Made by a program: the position numbers and the translations under genes. From Swaminathania salitolerans (lineage in GTDB: Bacteria > Pseudomonadota > Alphaproteobacteria > Acetobacterales > Acetobacteraceae), in NCBI RefSeq assembly GCF_025994315.1, contig NZ_BAQE01000002.1: a stretch of 64,000 nt of DNA, one strand, 5' to 3'. This document shows, piece after piece, positions 1-9,182 of the stretch; positions within the stretch are counted from its first letter, which is position 1; each line of letters starts with the position of its first letter. The notes under the pieces were generated by a model. The model saw nothing but the letters and a program-made list of their open reading frames with translations. It was not told where the DNA came from and searched no databases.

Positions 1-1109
1 ACGCAGCGAGCGATTATCACCTCGAACGCGATCCGGCCGATGGCAGCTCGATCATCGTCTACGACAAGTGCTTCCTGGCTGGGACGATGATCCGGACCGA
101 CCGGGGAGAGGTCAGGGTCGAGGATCTCGCGGTCGGCGATCGGGTGGTCGCCTGTGTCGATGGCGGGGAGGAATATCGCGAGATCCGCTGGATCGGCCAT
201 CGCTCCACGGTCGTCAGGTCCTGGCTCGAGGATGACGAGGCCGGATTCCCCGTGCGTATCCTGCGCAATGCGCTGGGCGACAATCTTCCGCACAAGGATC
301 TGCTCGTTACCCCCGAACATGCGCTCTATCTCGAAGGCGCGTTCGTGCCTGCGCGCATGCTGGTCAATGGTCGCAGCATCTTCTACGACCGGACCCTGAC
401 CCATTTCGACTATTATCATATCGAAACGGAAAAACACTCGATCATCTGGTCCGATGGCGTTCCGAGCGAAAGCTATCTCGATACCGGCGATCGCAGACGG
501 TTCTCGCAGGAGAGCGCCGTCGTTCATATCCTGAACGGTGCCGCCCTCAGCTGGGAGCACGATGCAGCGGCGCCCCTGAGGACCGATCGCGCGTTCGTGC
601 AGCCTTTGCACATGACATTTGCCGGTCGTGCGGCGCATCTGGGTATCGGTTCCCTGGTCGAGACGCCATCCGTTACCGACGACCCCGATCTGCATCTCGT
701 CGACGATGAGGGGCGCACGATCCGCATGATGCGTTCCGTCAATCGCTGCGCTATTTTCATGGTGCCACCCGGGATCCGGTCGGTTCGTCTCGTTTCGCGG
801 GTTTCGCGCCCGGTCGATGTCGTCGGGGCCTATCACGACGACCGGCGGCATCTCGGCGTTCTGGTCGGTGCAATCCAGATATGGGAGGCGAACGAGACCC
901 GTCATATCGACGCGCATCTGAGCGATGCGGGTCTTGAGGGCTGGGCGAATATCGAGGATGGTCGTCAACGCTGGACGACCGGCGATGCCCGGCTCGATCT
1001 GAGTGACCGCGTTTCGGGAGCGGTCAGCATTCTCTCAGTGGAAATACGTGCAGGCGGTCCTTATCTTGCGAGGCCCGCCGAACTCTCCTGCGGGGCTCAG
1101 GCTGGCTGA
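1..1109 (+). CDS. Hint-domain autoprocessing protein, 5' end outside window
   Basis: The frame is open from the first bases of the window, so this is the 3' part of a larger gene; the first ATG at 87 lies inside the Hint domain and is not the true start. The Hint module opens at the cysteine codon at 69-71 (motif CFLAGTMI). It has the TxxH element (LLVTPEH) and a block-F-like histidine (ETEKHSIIWSDG) followed by SESYLD instead of the His-Asn that ends splicing inteins. This is a hedgehog-like layout, expected to cleave through a thioester but not to splice. About 200 more residues follow, containing PGIRSVRLVSR, DDRRHLGVLVG and AGGPY, and they match the C termini of the two proteins at 26877 and 29878. 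It lies 83 bp upstream of an ANL ligase homologue and a PKS on the same strand, possibly one operon. The N-terminal cargo is not visible. Confidence 0.88.
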   Translation, partial: AASDYHLERDPADGSSIIVYDKCFLAGTMIRTDRGEVRVEDLAVGDRVVACVDGGEEYREIRWIGHRSTVVRSWLEDDEAGFPVRILRNALGDNLPHKDLLVTPEHALYLEGAFVPARMLVNGRSIFYDRTLTHFDYYHIETEKHSIIWSDGVPSESYLDTGDRRRFSQESAVVHILNGAALSWEHDAAAPLRTDRAFVQPLHMTFAGRAAHLGIGSLVETPSVTDDPDLHLVDDEGRTIRMMRSVNRCAIFMVPPGIRSVRLVSRVSRPVDVVGAYHDDRRHLGVLVGAIQIWEANETRHIDAHLSDAGLEGWANIEDGRQRWTTGDARLDLSDRVSGAVSILSVEIRAGGPYLARPAELSCGAQAG

Positions 1110-1192
1110 GCCCCCTCACGACCGGTTTCCCCGCATCCTGGGGATTCCGGGGCGATGAAATGGCATCGCTGGATTATCGGGATTGATCGTTT

Positions 1193-2656
1193 ATGTTTCA
1201 TGTCATGGCTTTGCAGCACGCAAGGCAAAATCCTCAATCCCTCGCTTTCGACAGTCTGGCGCAGGACTGGAGTTTCGCACGGCTGGAGCAGGATGTGCTC
1301 GCGGTTAGCCGTGCGCTGGAAAGGCTGCGAGAGGCCGAGCCGAGAATGGTCGGCATCCATTGCAGCAATCTCTACTGGCACTGGGTCCTGATTCTCTCCC
1401 TGGCGTCTCTGGGGCTTGCGAGTGCCTCTCTTCCGGAAAGTGCCAGCCCGTCCTTTCTCAGGGATGTCCAGCTTCTCCAGCCGGAGCTCGTGATCTCCTT
1501 CGGCGGTCTTTCGCTTCAGGACGTGCAGGTTCTCGTGATCGACGAAGCCTGGCTGGGGCGCATCGGCAAGATTTCCGGCCCTCCTGTCGAGGTCTCCCTT
1601 TCCTGTGACGCGATCTGCCGGTACGCGATCGCGTCCGGCACGGATGCCGAACGGGGCGTTCTGTCCATGACCTATCGTCAGGCAGAAACGGCCATCATGC
1701 ATCTGATGCTCCAGGACCGCATCGTCGGAACCGGACCGGTGGAGCCGTCTCATGTGCTTTCGACCATAGGTCTGATTTCCCTGACGGGCTTCATCATCGG
1801 CTGCAGTGCCCTGTGTTCGGGATCGCCGCTGAATTTCGTAAGCCATACCGATATCGGCATCCTGATCGCGCGCAGGGTGCCCACCGTCGCCGTCGTGACG
1901 CCGGAGCATCTCGCCCATATCGTCGAGGTTCTCCCACCCGGAATGACGCCGCTCGAAACGCTCACACTGGTCGTGACGGGCGGGCGCCTGAACGATGCCC
2001 TGCGCGACAAGGCGCATGCCCGTCTCACAAGCGCGCTTTCCATCGTTTACGGTGCGGATGAATGCGGTGCCCTGGCACTTGGCAGGGCAGGGTCAATGCC
2101 GACCGACGATATGGTCGGCTCGGTCCTGCCCTGGGTGACGCTCCAGCTCGTCGATGCGACCGGAACGCAGGTCGCGCAGGGCGAGGAGGGCATCGTGCGG
2201 GTCAGCGGCACGGGGGTTCTTTCGGGCTATGTCGGTGCCAGCGAGAAACGGTCGCGTCATTTTTCCGGCGCGTGGTTCTATCCGGGCGATCGCGGCATTC
2301 TGGATCGGTCCAACATTCTGCGTATCACCGGACGTGTGGACGATCTCGTATCGCTTGGCGGCGACAAGTTCGATCTGGGGGTGATCGACGATATCGCCCG
2401 GTCGATACTCGCAACCCGCGAGCTCGGGAGTTTTCTCGCAGTCGACGAGTCCGGGCGCACGCGGCTCAATATGGCGCTCGCCTCGGGGCGCGACTTCGAT
2501 GGCGAGCAGCTGGCCCAGGCCTTGAGGGCGTTCTACCCATCGCTCCCACCGGTATGCGTGATGAAGACGGATTATATTCCGTGGTCGCTCGACGGACGTG
2601 TCGACCGGGAGCGCCTCGCAGGCGCTTTCTCGCGCGCCGCCGTCGTCATGCGCTGA
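1193..2656 (+). CDS. Divergent ANL-superfamily (AMP-binding, FadD-like) protein
   Basis: At 487 residues this matches a small acyl-adenylating enzyme. Recognisable family motifs are the A5-like YGADECG, A7-like YPGDRGILD and A8-like ITGRVDDLVSLGG. The P-loop is degraded: SGTDAERGV replaces the usual SGTTGxPKG. The C-terminal A10 region reads SLDGRVDRERL, with arginine where the catalytic lysine of GKxxR normally sits. It may therefore be a non-adenylating relic, an acyl-binding partner, or an enzyme with altered chemistry. It sits 96 bp upstream of a type I PKS on the same strand, recalling FadD-PKS pairs in which the ligase loads the starter acyl chain. The ribosome binding site before this ATG is weak, and ATG codons at 1202 and 1208 are possible alternatives. 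Confidence 0.8.
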   Translation: MFHVMALQHARQNPQSLAFDSLAQDWSFARLEQDVLAVSRALERLREAEPRMVGIHCSNLYWHWVLILSLASLGLASASLPESASPSFLRDVQLLQPELVISFGGLSLQDVQVLVIDEAWLGRIGKISGPPVEVSLSCDAICRYAIASGTDAERGVLSMTYRQAETAIMHLMLQDRIVGTGPVEPSHVLSTIGLISLTGFIIGCSALCSGSPLNFVSHTDIGILIARRVPTVAVVTPEHLAHIVEVLPPGMTPLETLTLVVTGGRLNDALRDKAHARLTSALSIVYGADECGALALGRAGSMPTDDMVGSVLPWVTLQLVDATGTQVAQGEEGIVRVSGTGVLSGYVGASEKRSRHFSGAWFYPGDRGILDRSNILRITGRVDDLVSLGGDKFDLGVIDDIARSILATRELGSFLAVDESGRTRLNMALASGRDFDGEQLAQALRAFYPSLPPVCVMKTDYIPWSLDGRVDRERLAGAFSRAAVVMR

Positions 2657-2752
2657 CGCAGCGCCGGTTCCGAAAAGCTGTCGTCCCCGGAGAACATGCG
2701 ACGCGTGCCGCTTTTGCCTCGCTTCTACCAGATTTAGGGTTTGTCTCTCGTC

Positions 2753-5700
2753 ATGTCGCGCAAGAAAACTACAGATATTGCCATTGTCGGTATTGGCTGC
2801 CGCCTCGCTCCGGATATCGGAAACGCCGCAGAGCTGTGGCGTTTCCTGTGCGCGGGAAACGAGGCCGTGACCGATATTCCCGAGGACCGCTGGAGCGTCA
2901 GCCGGTTCTATGCGGAGGATATCGAAGCGCCATCCAAGACCTATATGCGTCGCGGCAGCTTTCTCCGGCGCGATATTCACGCGTTCGAGCCGCTGTTTTT
3001 CGGGATCTCGCCGCGCGAGGCCCAGATCATGGATCCTCAACAGAAGCTCCTTCTCGAGGTGACATGGGAGGCCATGGAAAATGCCCGCATGGTACCGGCT
3101 TCGCTCTCGGGGGCCAGAACGGGGGTGTTCATCGGTATCTTTGCGGTCGACGCCCATGGGCATCACGCCAGTCCGTACAATCTCCCGATCATCCGCGATC
3201 ACTTCGCTGCCACGGCGACCCCTTCGACGATGCTCTCGGCGCGTCTGGCGCATGTCTACGATTTCCAGGGGCCGTGCATGTCCATCGACACGGCCTGTTC
3301 CTCGTCGCTCGTCGCGCTTCATCAGGCCTGTCGCAGTCTGAGCGAAGGGGAGACCGATGTCGCCGTGACCGGTGGCGTGAGCCTCATGTACTGCCCCCAG
3401 ACATCCATCTTCATGTCGAAAGGCCATTTCATCGCGCGTGACGGGCGGTCCAAGAGTTTCAGCGCGGATGCCGATGGGTACGGCCGTGGCGAGGGCAGCG
3501 TCGTCTTCATCCTCAAGCGTCTGGAGGATGCCGAGCGTGACGGCGATACGATCCATGCGGTCGTGAGCGGAACGGGCGTCAATCAGGACGGGCGCACGCA
3601 ATTCCTGACATCGCCCGATGCAGGCGCGCAGTCGCGGCTCATGTCCGAGGTGCTCGAGGCCGCGCATATCGACCCGCGCGATGTGGATTATGTCGAGACC
3701 CATGGAACAGGAACCCCGGCGGGCGACCCGATCGAAACCTATGCCCTGTCCCGGTCCATCGCCCGATTCCGTGACGAACCGCTCGTCATCGGCGCGATCA
3801 AGGCCAATCTCGGACATACCGAGGCCGCCGCAGGCGCGCTCGGAACGCTCAAGGCCGCGCTTTGTCTGCGTCATCAGGCCGTACCTCCGCAGCCGGCACT
3901 CGAAACCATCAACCCCTCCATAAAGATGGAGGAATGGAATCTCGAAATTCCACGCCGCGGGGTCCACGCGCTCGGTGGGGCGCGTCCTGCGCGTCATGCC
4001 GGCGTGAATTCCTTCGGCTATGGCGGGACGAATGCGATCGCCGTGCTGCGGCGTCACGAGGCAGCGGAGAAACCGCTAGTTTCCCCGCCCGAAGGGCGTC
4101 GTATCGACGGCAGGATCCCGGTCCTTCTGACGGCCTTCTCCAGACCGTCCCTGCCGATGATGGCGGCGGCCTGTCGCGAGATGCTGGCGGGCGATCGTCC
4201 TCCCGCTCTGGGCGATCTCGCCTTCAGCCTCGCCACGACCCGTACGCTTTTCCGGAACCGGTTGCTCGTCCTTGCAAAAGACGAAGTGGAACTCCGCGAG
4301 CGGCTCGGTGCCTTTCTGCAGGAGCAGCGCAGCGAAGGCGTGTATCAGGCGAGCATCGAGGCGCAGGACGGCAAGGGGATCGTGTTCGTCTATTCCGGTG
4401 TCGGGCCGCAATGGTGGGGGATGGGGCGCCATCTCCTGAAAGAGGCATCCGACGCGGTGCGCGATCTGGCGCGGCGTTGCGACGCACGCTTCTCCAAGCT
4501 CGCCGGTTATTCCATCCTCGACGAGATCCTCCGCGAGGAGGCGCACAGCCGGATCGATGCGACCGAGATCCTCCAGCCAGCCATTTTCGTCATCCAGATC
4601 CTGGTGACGGCCTATCTGGCCGAACAGGGGATCGTGCCCGACGCGGTGCTCGGTCACAGCATGGGAGAGGTCGCCGCGGCCTATGTGGCCGGTGCGCTCG
4701 AGCTGGACGATGCCGTGACGGTCATCTTCCATCGTTCGCGCCTTCAGTCCGGGCTGAACGGCACCGGGCGGATGCTGGCGGTCGGTCTCTCCGCCGAGGC
4801 TGCCGAAGCACTGATCGAAGCCGAGGCGCCCGGTCTGTGCGTGGCGGCAATCAATGCGCCGAGCAGTTGCACGCTCGCGGGGCCTGAAGAGGCCATACGT
4901 GCCATGGCGGCGCATCTGGCGGGCAAGGGATTGTTCAACCGCATACTCAATGTCGATGTGCCGTTTCACAGCCCGGCCATGGATCGCATCGAGTCGGCGC
5001 TGCACCAGGCCCTTGCCGGAATTGCCCCGGTGGCACCGTCGATACCCTTCTTCTCGACCGTGACCGGGGCCGCGCTCCCGCCGACGCAGGCGCTCGATGC
5101 GGCATACTGGTTTGCCAATGCGCGTCAGGCGGTGCGTTTTGCCGGGGCGGTCGAGGCCGCTCTTGCAGAGGGATTCACGCAGTTCGTCGAAATAGCGCCG
5201 CATCCGGTGCTCGGACGCTCCATCAAGGCTGTGGGCGAGAAGAACCAGACGAAACTCGGCGTCATCGCGACGCTCAATCGTCAGGAAGAAGAAGCACGCT
5301 GCCTCCGGAATGCGGTGGCCCATATCATTCTCCAGACGGCGCGCCTCGACTGGCCCGCGATCACGGGCGGACAGCCGATCGATCTGCCCGCCTATCGCTG
5401 GGCGCGCGAAGCCTGCTGGATCGAGAACGAGCGGGAAAGGCGGTTCCGTCTCGGAGGAGGGGGGCACCCGCTACTCGGATTCGGCGCGATGACGCCCGGC
5501 AAGGCCTGGATCGCCGATCTGACGGCGCTTTCCGTCCCCTGGCTCAAGGATCACTGCATCGACAACGTGGTCCTGCTTCCCGCATCGGGCTTTATCGAGA
5601 GCGCGCTGGCTGTCGCCGGAGAAGTGGAAGGGCAGGCGGGCGTCATCCTCGAGAATTTCGAGATCCTGGCACCTCTGGTTGTCCAGCCGGGCGACAATCC

Positions 5701-8700
5701 GGTGCTCCAGCTCAGCTATGACGAAACGCGCGGTTCGTTGCGGTTCTTCAGCGCGCGCGAGGAATTCAGCGAGATGTGGATCGATCACGGTCGGGTCGAT
5801 ATTCTCTCGGCTCTTCCCTGGGAGGCGCCCGCTCTGGATCGTGACGAGGCGACGCAATGGCTGTCGATGGGCGTCGATGGCGACCGGCTTTACGAACGGA
5901 TAAGACCGCAGGGATTCCATTACGGACCGCGCTTCCGGACCTTGCGGCGTCTGGCCGTGCAGGAGCAGGTTGCCTATGCGGAGCTGGCCCTGACGGAGGA
6001 AGAGAAGGATTCTGTCGAAACCTATCATCTCCATCCCGCTCTGCTCGACGGGGCCATGCATGCCCTGATCGCCCTGGTGCCGGAGCGCTTTGCGGATCAC
6101 ATGTATGTGCCGGTCGGTTTCGAGCGACTGAGTTTCTACGGCAAGGCCCCGGCAGAATTGCTCGTCAGGGTCGAGCTCCTCTCGGTCAGCCACGCTCAGA
6201 TCGAGGCGTCGCTTCGGCTCTACACCCATGAAGGCATTCCGGTGGCCGAGATGCGTGCGCTTCGCCTTGCCGAAGTGCCCAGATCGCGCGACGACGAAAC
6301 GACCCGCGCAATCCAGCGGCGCGACTACTACACCAGATGGACGCAGACCGAGGCGGCCATTCTCTTCTCCGAGCCGAAAACCGTTTGTCTCGCAGGCGAG
6401 GCGGGGCCGGTCCGCAAGCGGCTGAAAGCCCTGCTGGAAGAAAACGGGGTGACCGTCGTGGTCCCGCCGGCACGTTCGTCCATCACCCCCGAGACCCTGA
6501 AGCTCGAGCCGGGATCCGTGCCCGATGCCGTGGTCTATCTCGGCCTTTCGAAGGCGCAGGAGACGCAGGAGGCGCTCGCGGCGCGTATCGATGCGCTCGT
6601 TGCGTTCGGCGAGCGTCTTCATATCCCGCAATCCGATCCGGCACCCCGGCTGATCCTGGTGACCGAGGGCGCTCTTTTCCTCGACCGGGAGGAGGCGCTT
6701 CTTCCGGCGCGCTGTGCCATACGCCCTGATAATGCGGCCCTTGCCGGTTTCTTCCAGGGGCTCGTCGATGAACGGCCGGAGTTCCGGGGCAAGATCATCG
6801 ACGTGACGGATCTGGCCAGCCAGGGCGCTCTGGGCGCACTTGCTGCCGAAATCCTTCATGACGATGCGGAGACCGAGGTCGCCTTGTGCGATGACCGGCG
6901 TTTCGTGCCCCGTTTCGTTCCGGTCGAGGGACAGCCGGAACGAAGCCTGGAGCAACTCCCGTCCGGCTCGGGAATCAGGCTCGAAAAGAGCCGCACGGGA
7001 ACCCTGGACGGTCTGCGTTACCGGGCCTTCGACGTGCGGCCTCCCGGGCGCGGCGAGATCACCATCCGTATCCTCGCGACCTCTCTCAATTTCAAGGACA
7101 TGCTCAAGGGCATATCGGTCCTGCCCGAGAAATTCCTGCGCGATACCTATCACGGCACAGAAATGGGCATGGAGTGCTGTTTCGAGGTCGTGGCGGTCGG
7201 TCGCGGTGTGAAGCGGTTCAGGGTCGGCGAGCGCTATCTGACCTGTCATCCGGGGTGTTTTGCATCCCACATGACATTGCCGGTCAAGGGGTTCCGCGTC
7301 ATGGCGCTCGACCTGTTCGAGACATCGGGACGGCCGGTCACCGTTGCCGAGGCAACTGGCCTGCCGATTGCGATCGCGACCGCGCTCTACACGCTGCACG
7401 ATCTCGCCCGCCTGAAAAAAGGCGAGACGCTGCTCATTCATTCTGCTGCAGGCGGGGTCGGCCTCGCGGCGATCGAGATCGCCAGAATCATCGGCGCACG
7501 CGTCTTTGCGACCGCAGGCAACGAGGAAAAGCGGCAGATGCTGCTCGATCGCGGCTGCGAGGCGGTGTGGGATTCCCGCTCGCTGGCGTTTTACGAGGGG
7601 ATTCTGGAGAAGACGGGCGACAAGGGCGTCGATGTGGTCCTCAACAGTCTGCCCGGCGAGATACAGAAACACAGCGTGGCGCTACTGCGCAACGAAGGGC
7701 GTTTCGTCGAGATCGGCAAGAAGGACATCTGGGAAAAACGCGATCTCTCGCTGTTCGATTTCAACGGCAATGTGGCGTTCTACAGCTTCGATCTCGACCT
7801 CATGATGGCACGGGATCATCGCAAGGCGACCGCGATATTCGAGCGTATTCCCCATCTTTCCAGACGGTTCGACACGGTCATCCTGCCTCATGTCGTCTAT
7901 CCCGCAGCAGAGGTGCGGGACGCGTTCAAATTCATGTCGTCCTCGCGGCATATCGGCAAGATTCTCGTTTCCTACGAGGATCTCGCTGGCGTGCGCGCCC
8001 AGCGTCAGCCGGCCCGATCCGTGGATCCCGACGGTGCCTATCTGATTACCGGAGGGCAGGGCGGGCTCGGCCTCGCCACGGCTGAGTGGCTCATCGGGCA
8101 GGGCGCGCGCCATATCCATCTCATGGGGCGCGCACCGAGGAAGGAGGCCGATGCGAAGGCGCGGATTGCGGCGCTGAAGCGCAAGGGCGTGAAAATCGCC
8201 CTGCATTTCGGCGATGTCGCACAGGAGGCGGATGTCAGCCGCATTCTGTCAGCGATCCGCGATACGGGACGGGCGATCCGCGGTATATTCCACGCAGCCG
8301 GTGTTCTGGATGACCGGCTCGTCTCGAATTATACGGGGGAGAGCCTGCGTCGTGTGCTCGCACCCAAGGTCGAGGGAGGGCGACTTCTCGATCGCCTCTC
8401 CCGACAGGACAGGCTCGATTACTTCGTGCTCTATTCCTCGATCGTCACCGTTACGGGCAATATCGGTCAGAGCAACTACCGCGCCGCCAATGCGTGGCTC
8501 GATGCCCTGGCGAGTGCAAGACGGCAGGAAGGGCTCGCGGCGCTTTCCGTCCAGTGGGGACCGATCGCCGGGACAGGTATGCTCGCGCAGGAGGAAAGCG
8601 TGGTGCAGTTTTTCGAGAAGGCCGGTTTCCGCCTGCAATCTGCCGGCGATGCCCTGTCCGATCTCAAGGCGCTTCTGGACCGGGATCGCGATACGGTGGC

Positions 8701-9106
8701 CAGTATGGCGATCGACTGGGAGACCTGCTTCGAGCATCACGGACAGATCGAACGGAATCCGAAATTCGCGCTCATACGCCGCGAGAAGACGATCAGGAAC
8801 AGCTCCGCCCAGAAGCTCGCCCATCTCCAGACGCTGACGCCGGAGGAGCGGTACGACTTCATTCTGGACAACGTGAAAACGATTCTGGGCAAGGTGCTCA
8901 GAATGGAGCCGGACAGTATCGATCCGGGCGCGCGACCGAACGAGCTTGGGGTCGATTCTCTTGCCGGGGTCGAGATCCAGACGGCGATCAAGACGGAATT
9001 CAACGTCGAGATCTCTCTTCTCGTCCTCTCCCGCAACGAGCCGATCCGCGAAATCGCGCGGAATGTCCTGCGTCAGATCAGCCTGAACACGATGGCCGCC
9101 ATCTGA
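2753..9106 (+). CDS. Highly reducing type I polyketide synthase (KS-AT-DH-ER-KR-ACP)
   Basis: This single-module synthase of about 2117 residues should build a fully saturated, fatty-acid-like chain. The KS has the Cys182-His317-His355 triad (DTACSSS, HGTGTP, NLGHTEAA). The AT has Ser636 in GHSMGE, and its VPFHS stretch looks more like malonyl than methylmalonyl types. The DH has His934 and Asp1099 (HPALLDG). The ER has LNFKDML and the nucleotide loop AAGGVGLAA near 1565. The KR has TGGQGGLG near 1765 and Tyr1909. The ACP has Ser2069 in LGVDSL, the phosphopantetheine site. There is no thioesterase or reductase domain, so release must use another protein. The domain order equals that of mycobacterial Mas-type synthases. 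ATG 2753 is preferred over the TTG at 2741. Probably co-transcribed with the ANL homologue and perhaps with the Hint gene. Confidence 0.95.
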   Translation: MSRKKTTDIAIVGIGCRLAPDIGNAAELWRFLCAGNEAVTDIPEDRWSVSRFYAEDIEAPSKTYMRRGSFLRRDIHAFEPLFFGISPREAQIMDPQQKLLLEVTWEAMENARMVPASLSGARTGVFIGIFAVDAHGHHASPYNLPIIRDHFAATATPSTMLSARLAHVYDFQGPCMSIDTACSSSLVALHQACRSLSEGETDVAVTGGVSLMYCPQTSIFMSKGHFIARDGRSKSFSADADGYGRGEGSVVFILKRLEDAERDGDTIHAVVSGTGVNQDGRTQFLTSPDAGAQSRLMSEVLEAAHIDPRDVDYVETHGTGTPAGDPIETYALSRSIARFRDEPLVIGAIKANLGHTEAAAGALGTLKAALCLRHQAVPPQPALETINPSIKMEEWNLEIPRRGVHALGGARPARHAGVNSFGYGGTNAIAVLRRHEAAEKPLVSPPEGRRIDGRIPVLLTAFSRPSLPMMAAACREMLAGDRPPALGDLAFSLATTRTLFRNRLLVLAKDEVELRERLGAFLQEQRSEGVYQASIEAQDGKGIVFVYSGVGPQWWGMGRHLLKEASDAVRDLARRCDARFSKLAGYSILDEILREEAHSRIDATEILQPAIFVIQILVTAYLAEQGIVPDAVLGHSMGEVAAAYVAGALELDDAVTVIFHRSRLQSGLNGTGRMLAVGLSAEAAEALIEAEAPGLCVAAINAPSSCTLAGPEEAIRAMAAHLAGKGLFNRILNVDVPFHSPAMDRIESALHQALAGIAPVAPSIPFFSTVTGAALPPTQALDAAYWFANARQAVRFAGAVEAALAEGFTQFVEIAPHPVLGRSIKAVGEKNQTKLGVIATLNRQEEEARCLRNAVAHIILQTARLDWPAITGGQPIDLPAYRWAREACWIENERERRFRLGGGGHPLLGFGAMTPGKAWIADLTALSVPWLKDHCIDNVVLLPASGFIESALAVAGEVEGQAGVILENFEILAPLVVQPGDNPVLQLSYDETRGSLRFFSAREEFSEMWIDHGRVDILSALPWEAPALDRDEATQWLSMGVDGDRLYERIRPQGFHYGPRFRTLRRLAVQEQVAYAELALTEEEKDSVETYHLHPALLDGAMHALIALVPERFADHMYVPVGFERLSFYGKAPAELLVRVELLSVSHAQIEASLRLYTHEGIPVAEMRALRLAEVPRSRDDETTRAIQRRDYYTRWTQTEAAILFSEPKTVCLAGEAGPVRKRLKALLEENGVTVVVPPARSSITPETLKLEPGSVPDAVVYLGLSKAQETQEALAARIDALVAFGERLHIPQSDPAPRLILVTEGALFLDREEALLPARCAIRPDNAALAGFFQGLVDERPEFRGKIIDVTDLASQGALGALAAEILHDDAETEVALCDDRRFVPRFVPVEGQPERSLEQLPSGSGIRLEKSRTGTLDGLRYRAFDVRPPGRGEITIRILATSLNFKDMLKGISVLPEKFLRDTYHGTEMGMECCFEVVAVGRGVKRFRVGERYLTCHPGCFASHMTLPVKGFRVMALDLFETSGRPVTVAEATGLPIAIATALYTLHDLARLKKGETLLIHSAAGGVGLAAIEIARIIGARVFATAGNEEKRQMLLDRGCEAVWDSRSLAFYEGILEKTGDKGVDVVLNSLPGEIQKHSVALLRNEGRFVEIGKKDIWEKRDLSLFDFNGNVAFYSFDLDLMMARDHRKATAIFERIPHLSRRFDTVILPHVVYPAAEVRDAFKFMSSSRHIGKILVSYEDLAGVRAQRQPARSVDPDGAYLITGGQGGLGLATAEWLIGQGARHIHLMGRAPRKEADAKARIAALKRKGVKIALHFGDVAQEADVSRILSAIRDTGRAIRGIFHAAGVLDDRLVSNYTGESLRRVLAPKVEGGRLLDRLSRQDRLDYFVLYSSIVTVTGNIGQSNYRAANAWLDALASARRQEGLAALSVQWGPIAGTGMLAQEESVVQFFEKAGFRLQSAGDALSDLKALLDRDRDTVASMAIDWETCFEHHGQIERNPKFALIRREKTIRNSSAQKLAHLQTLTPEERYDFILDNVKTILGKVLRMEPDSIDPGARPNELGVDSLAGVEIQTAIKTEFNVEISLLVLSRNEPIREIARNVLRQISLNTMAAI

Positions 9107-9118
9107 TCCGTTGCGTGT

Positions 9119-9154
9119 CCTTTCCCCTTCCGCAGGTCGGCGGATGGGGAAAGG
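9119..9154. terminator. Hairpin between convergent PKS and MFS genes
   Basis: The 9-bp arms CCTTTCCCC and GGGGAAAGG enclose an 18-nt loop that can itself pair (CCGC/GCGG). A second GC-rich inverted repeat (CGGCGCCG, twice) follows at about 9155-9175. It lies between two convergent stop codons. There is no clear T tract, so intrinsic terminator function is only likely, not shown. Confidence 0.4.
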
Positions 9155-9182
9155 CGGCGCCGTTCCCGGCGCCGTATCGCTC

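Noticed and set aside
69..600. Splicing intein in the first Hint protein
   Set aside because: The C-terminal His-Asn and following nucleophile needed for splicing are absent (SESYLD instead), and no extein continues in a recognisable host protein.
5471..7672. Long minus-strand open frame (and another at 2093-4057) inside the PKS region
   Set aside because: Composition is that of antisense high-GC code, and it overlaps intact PKS catalytic domains.
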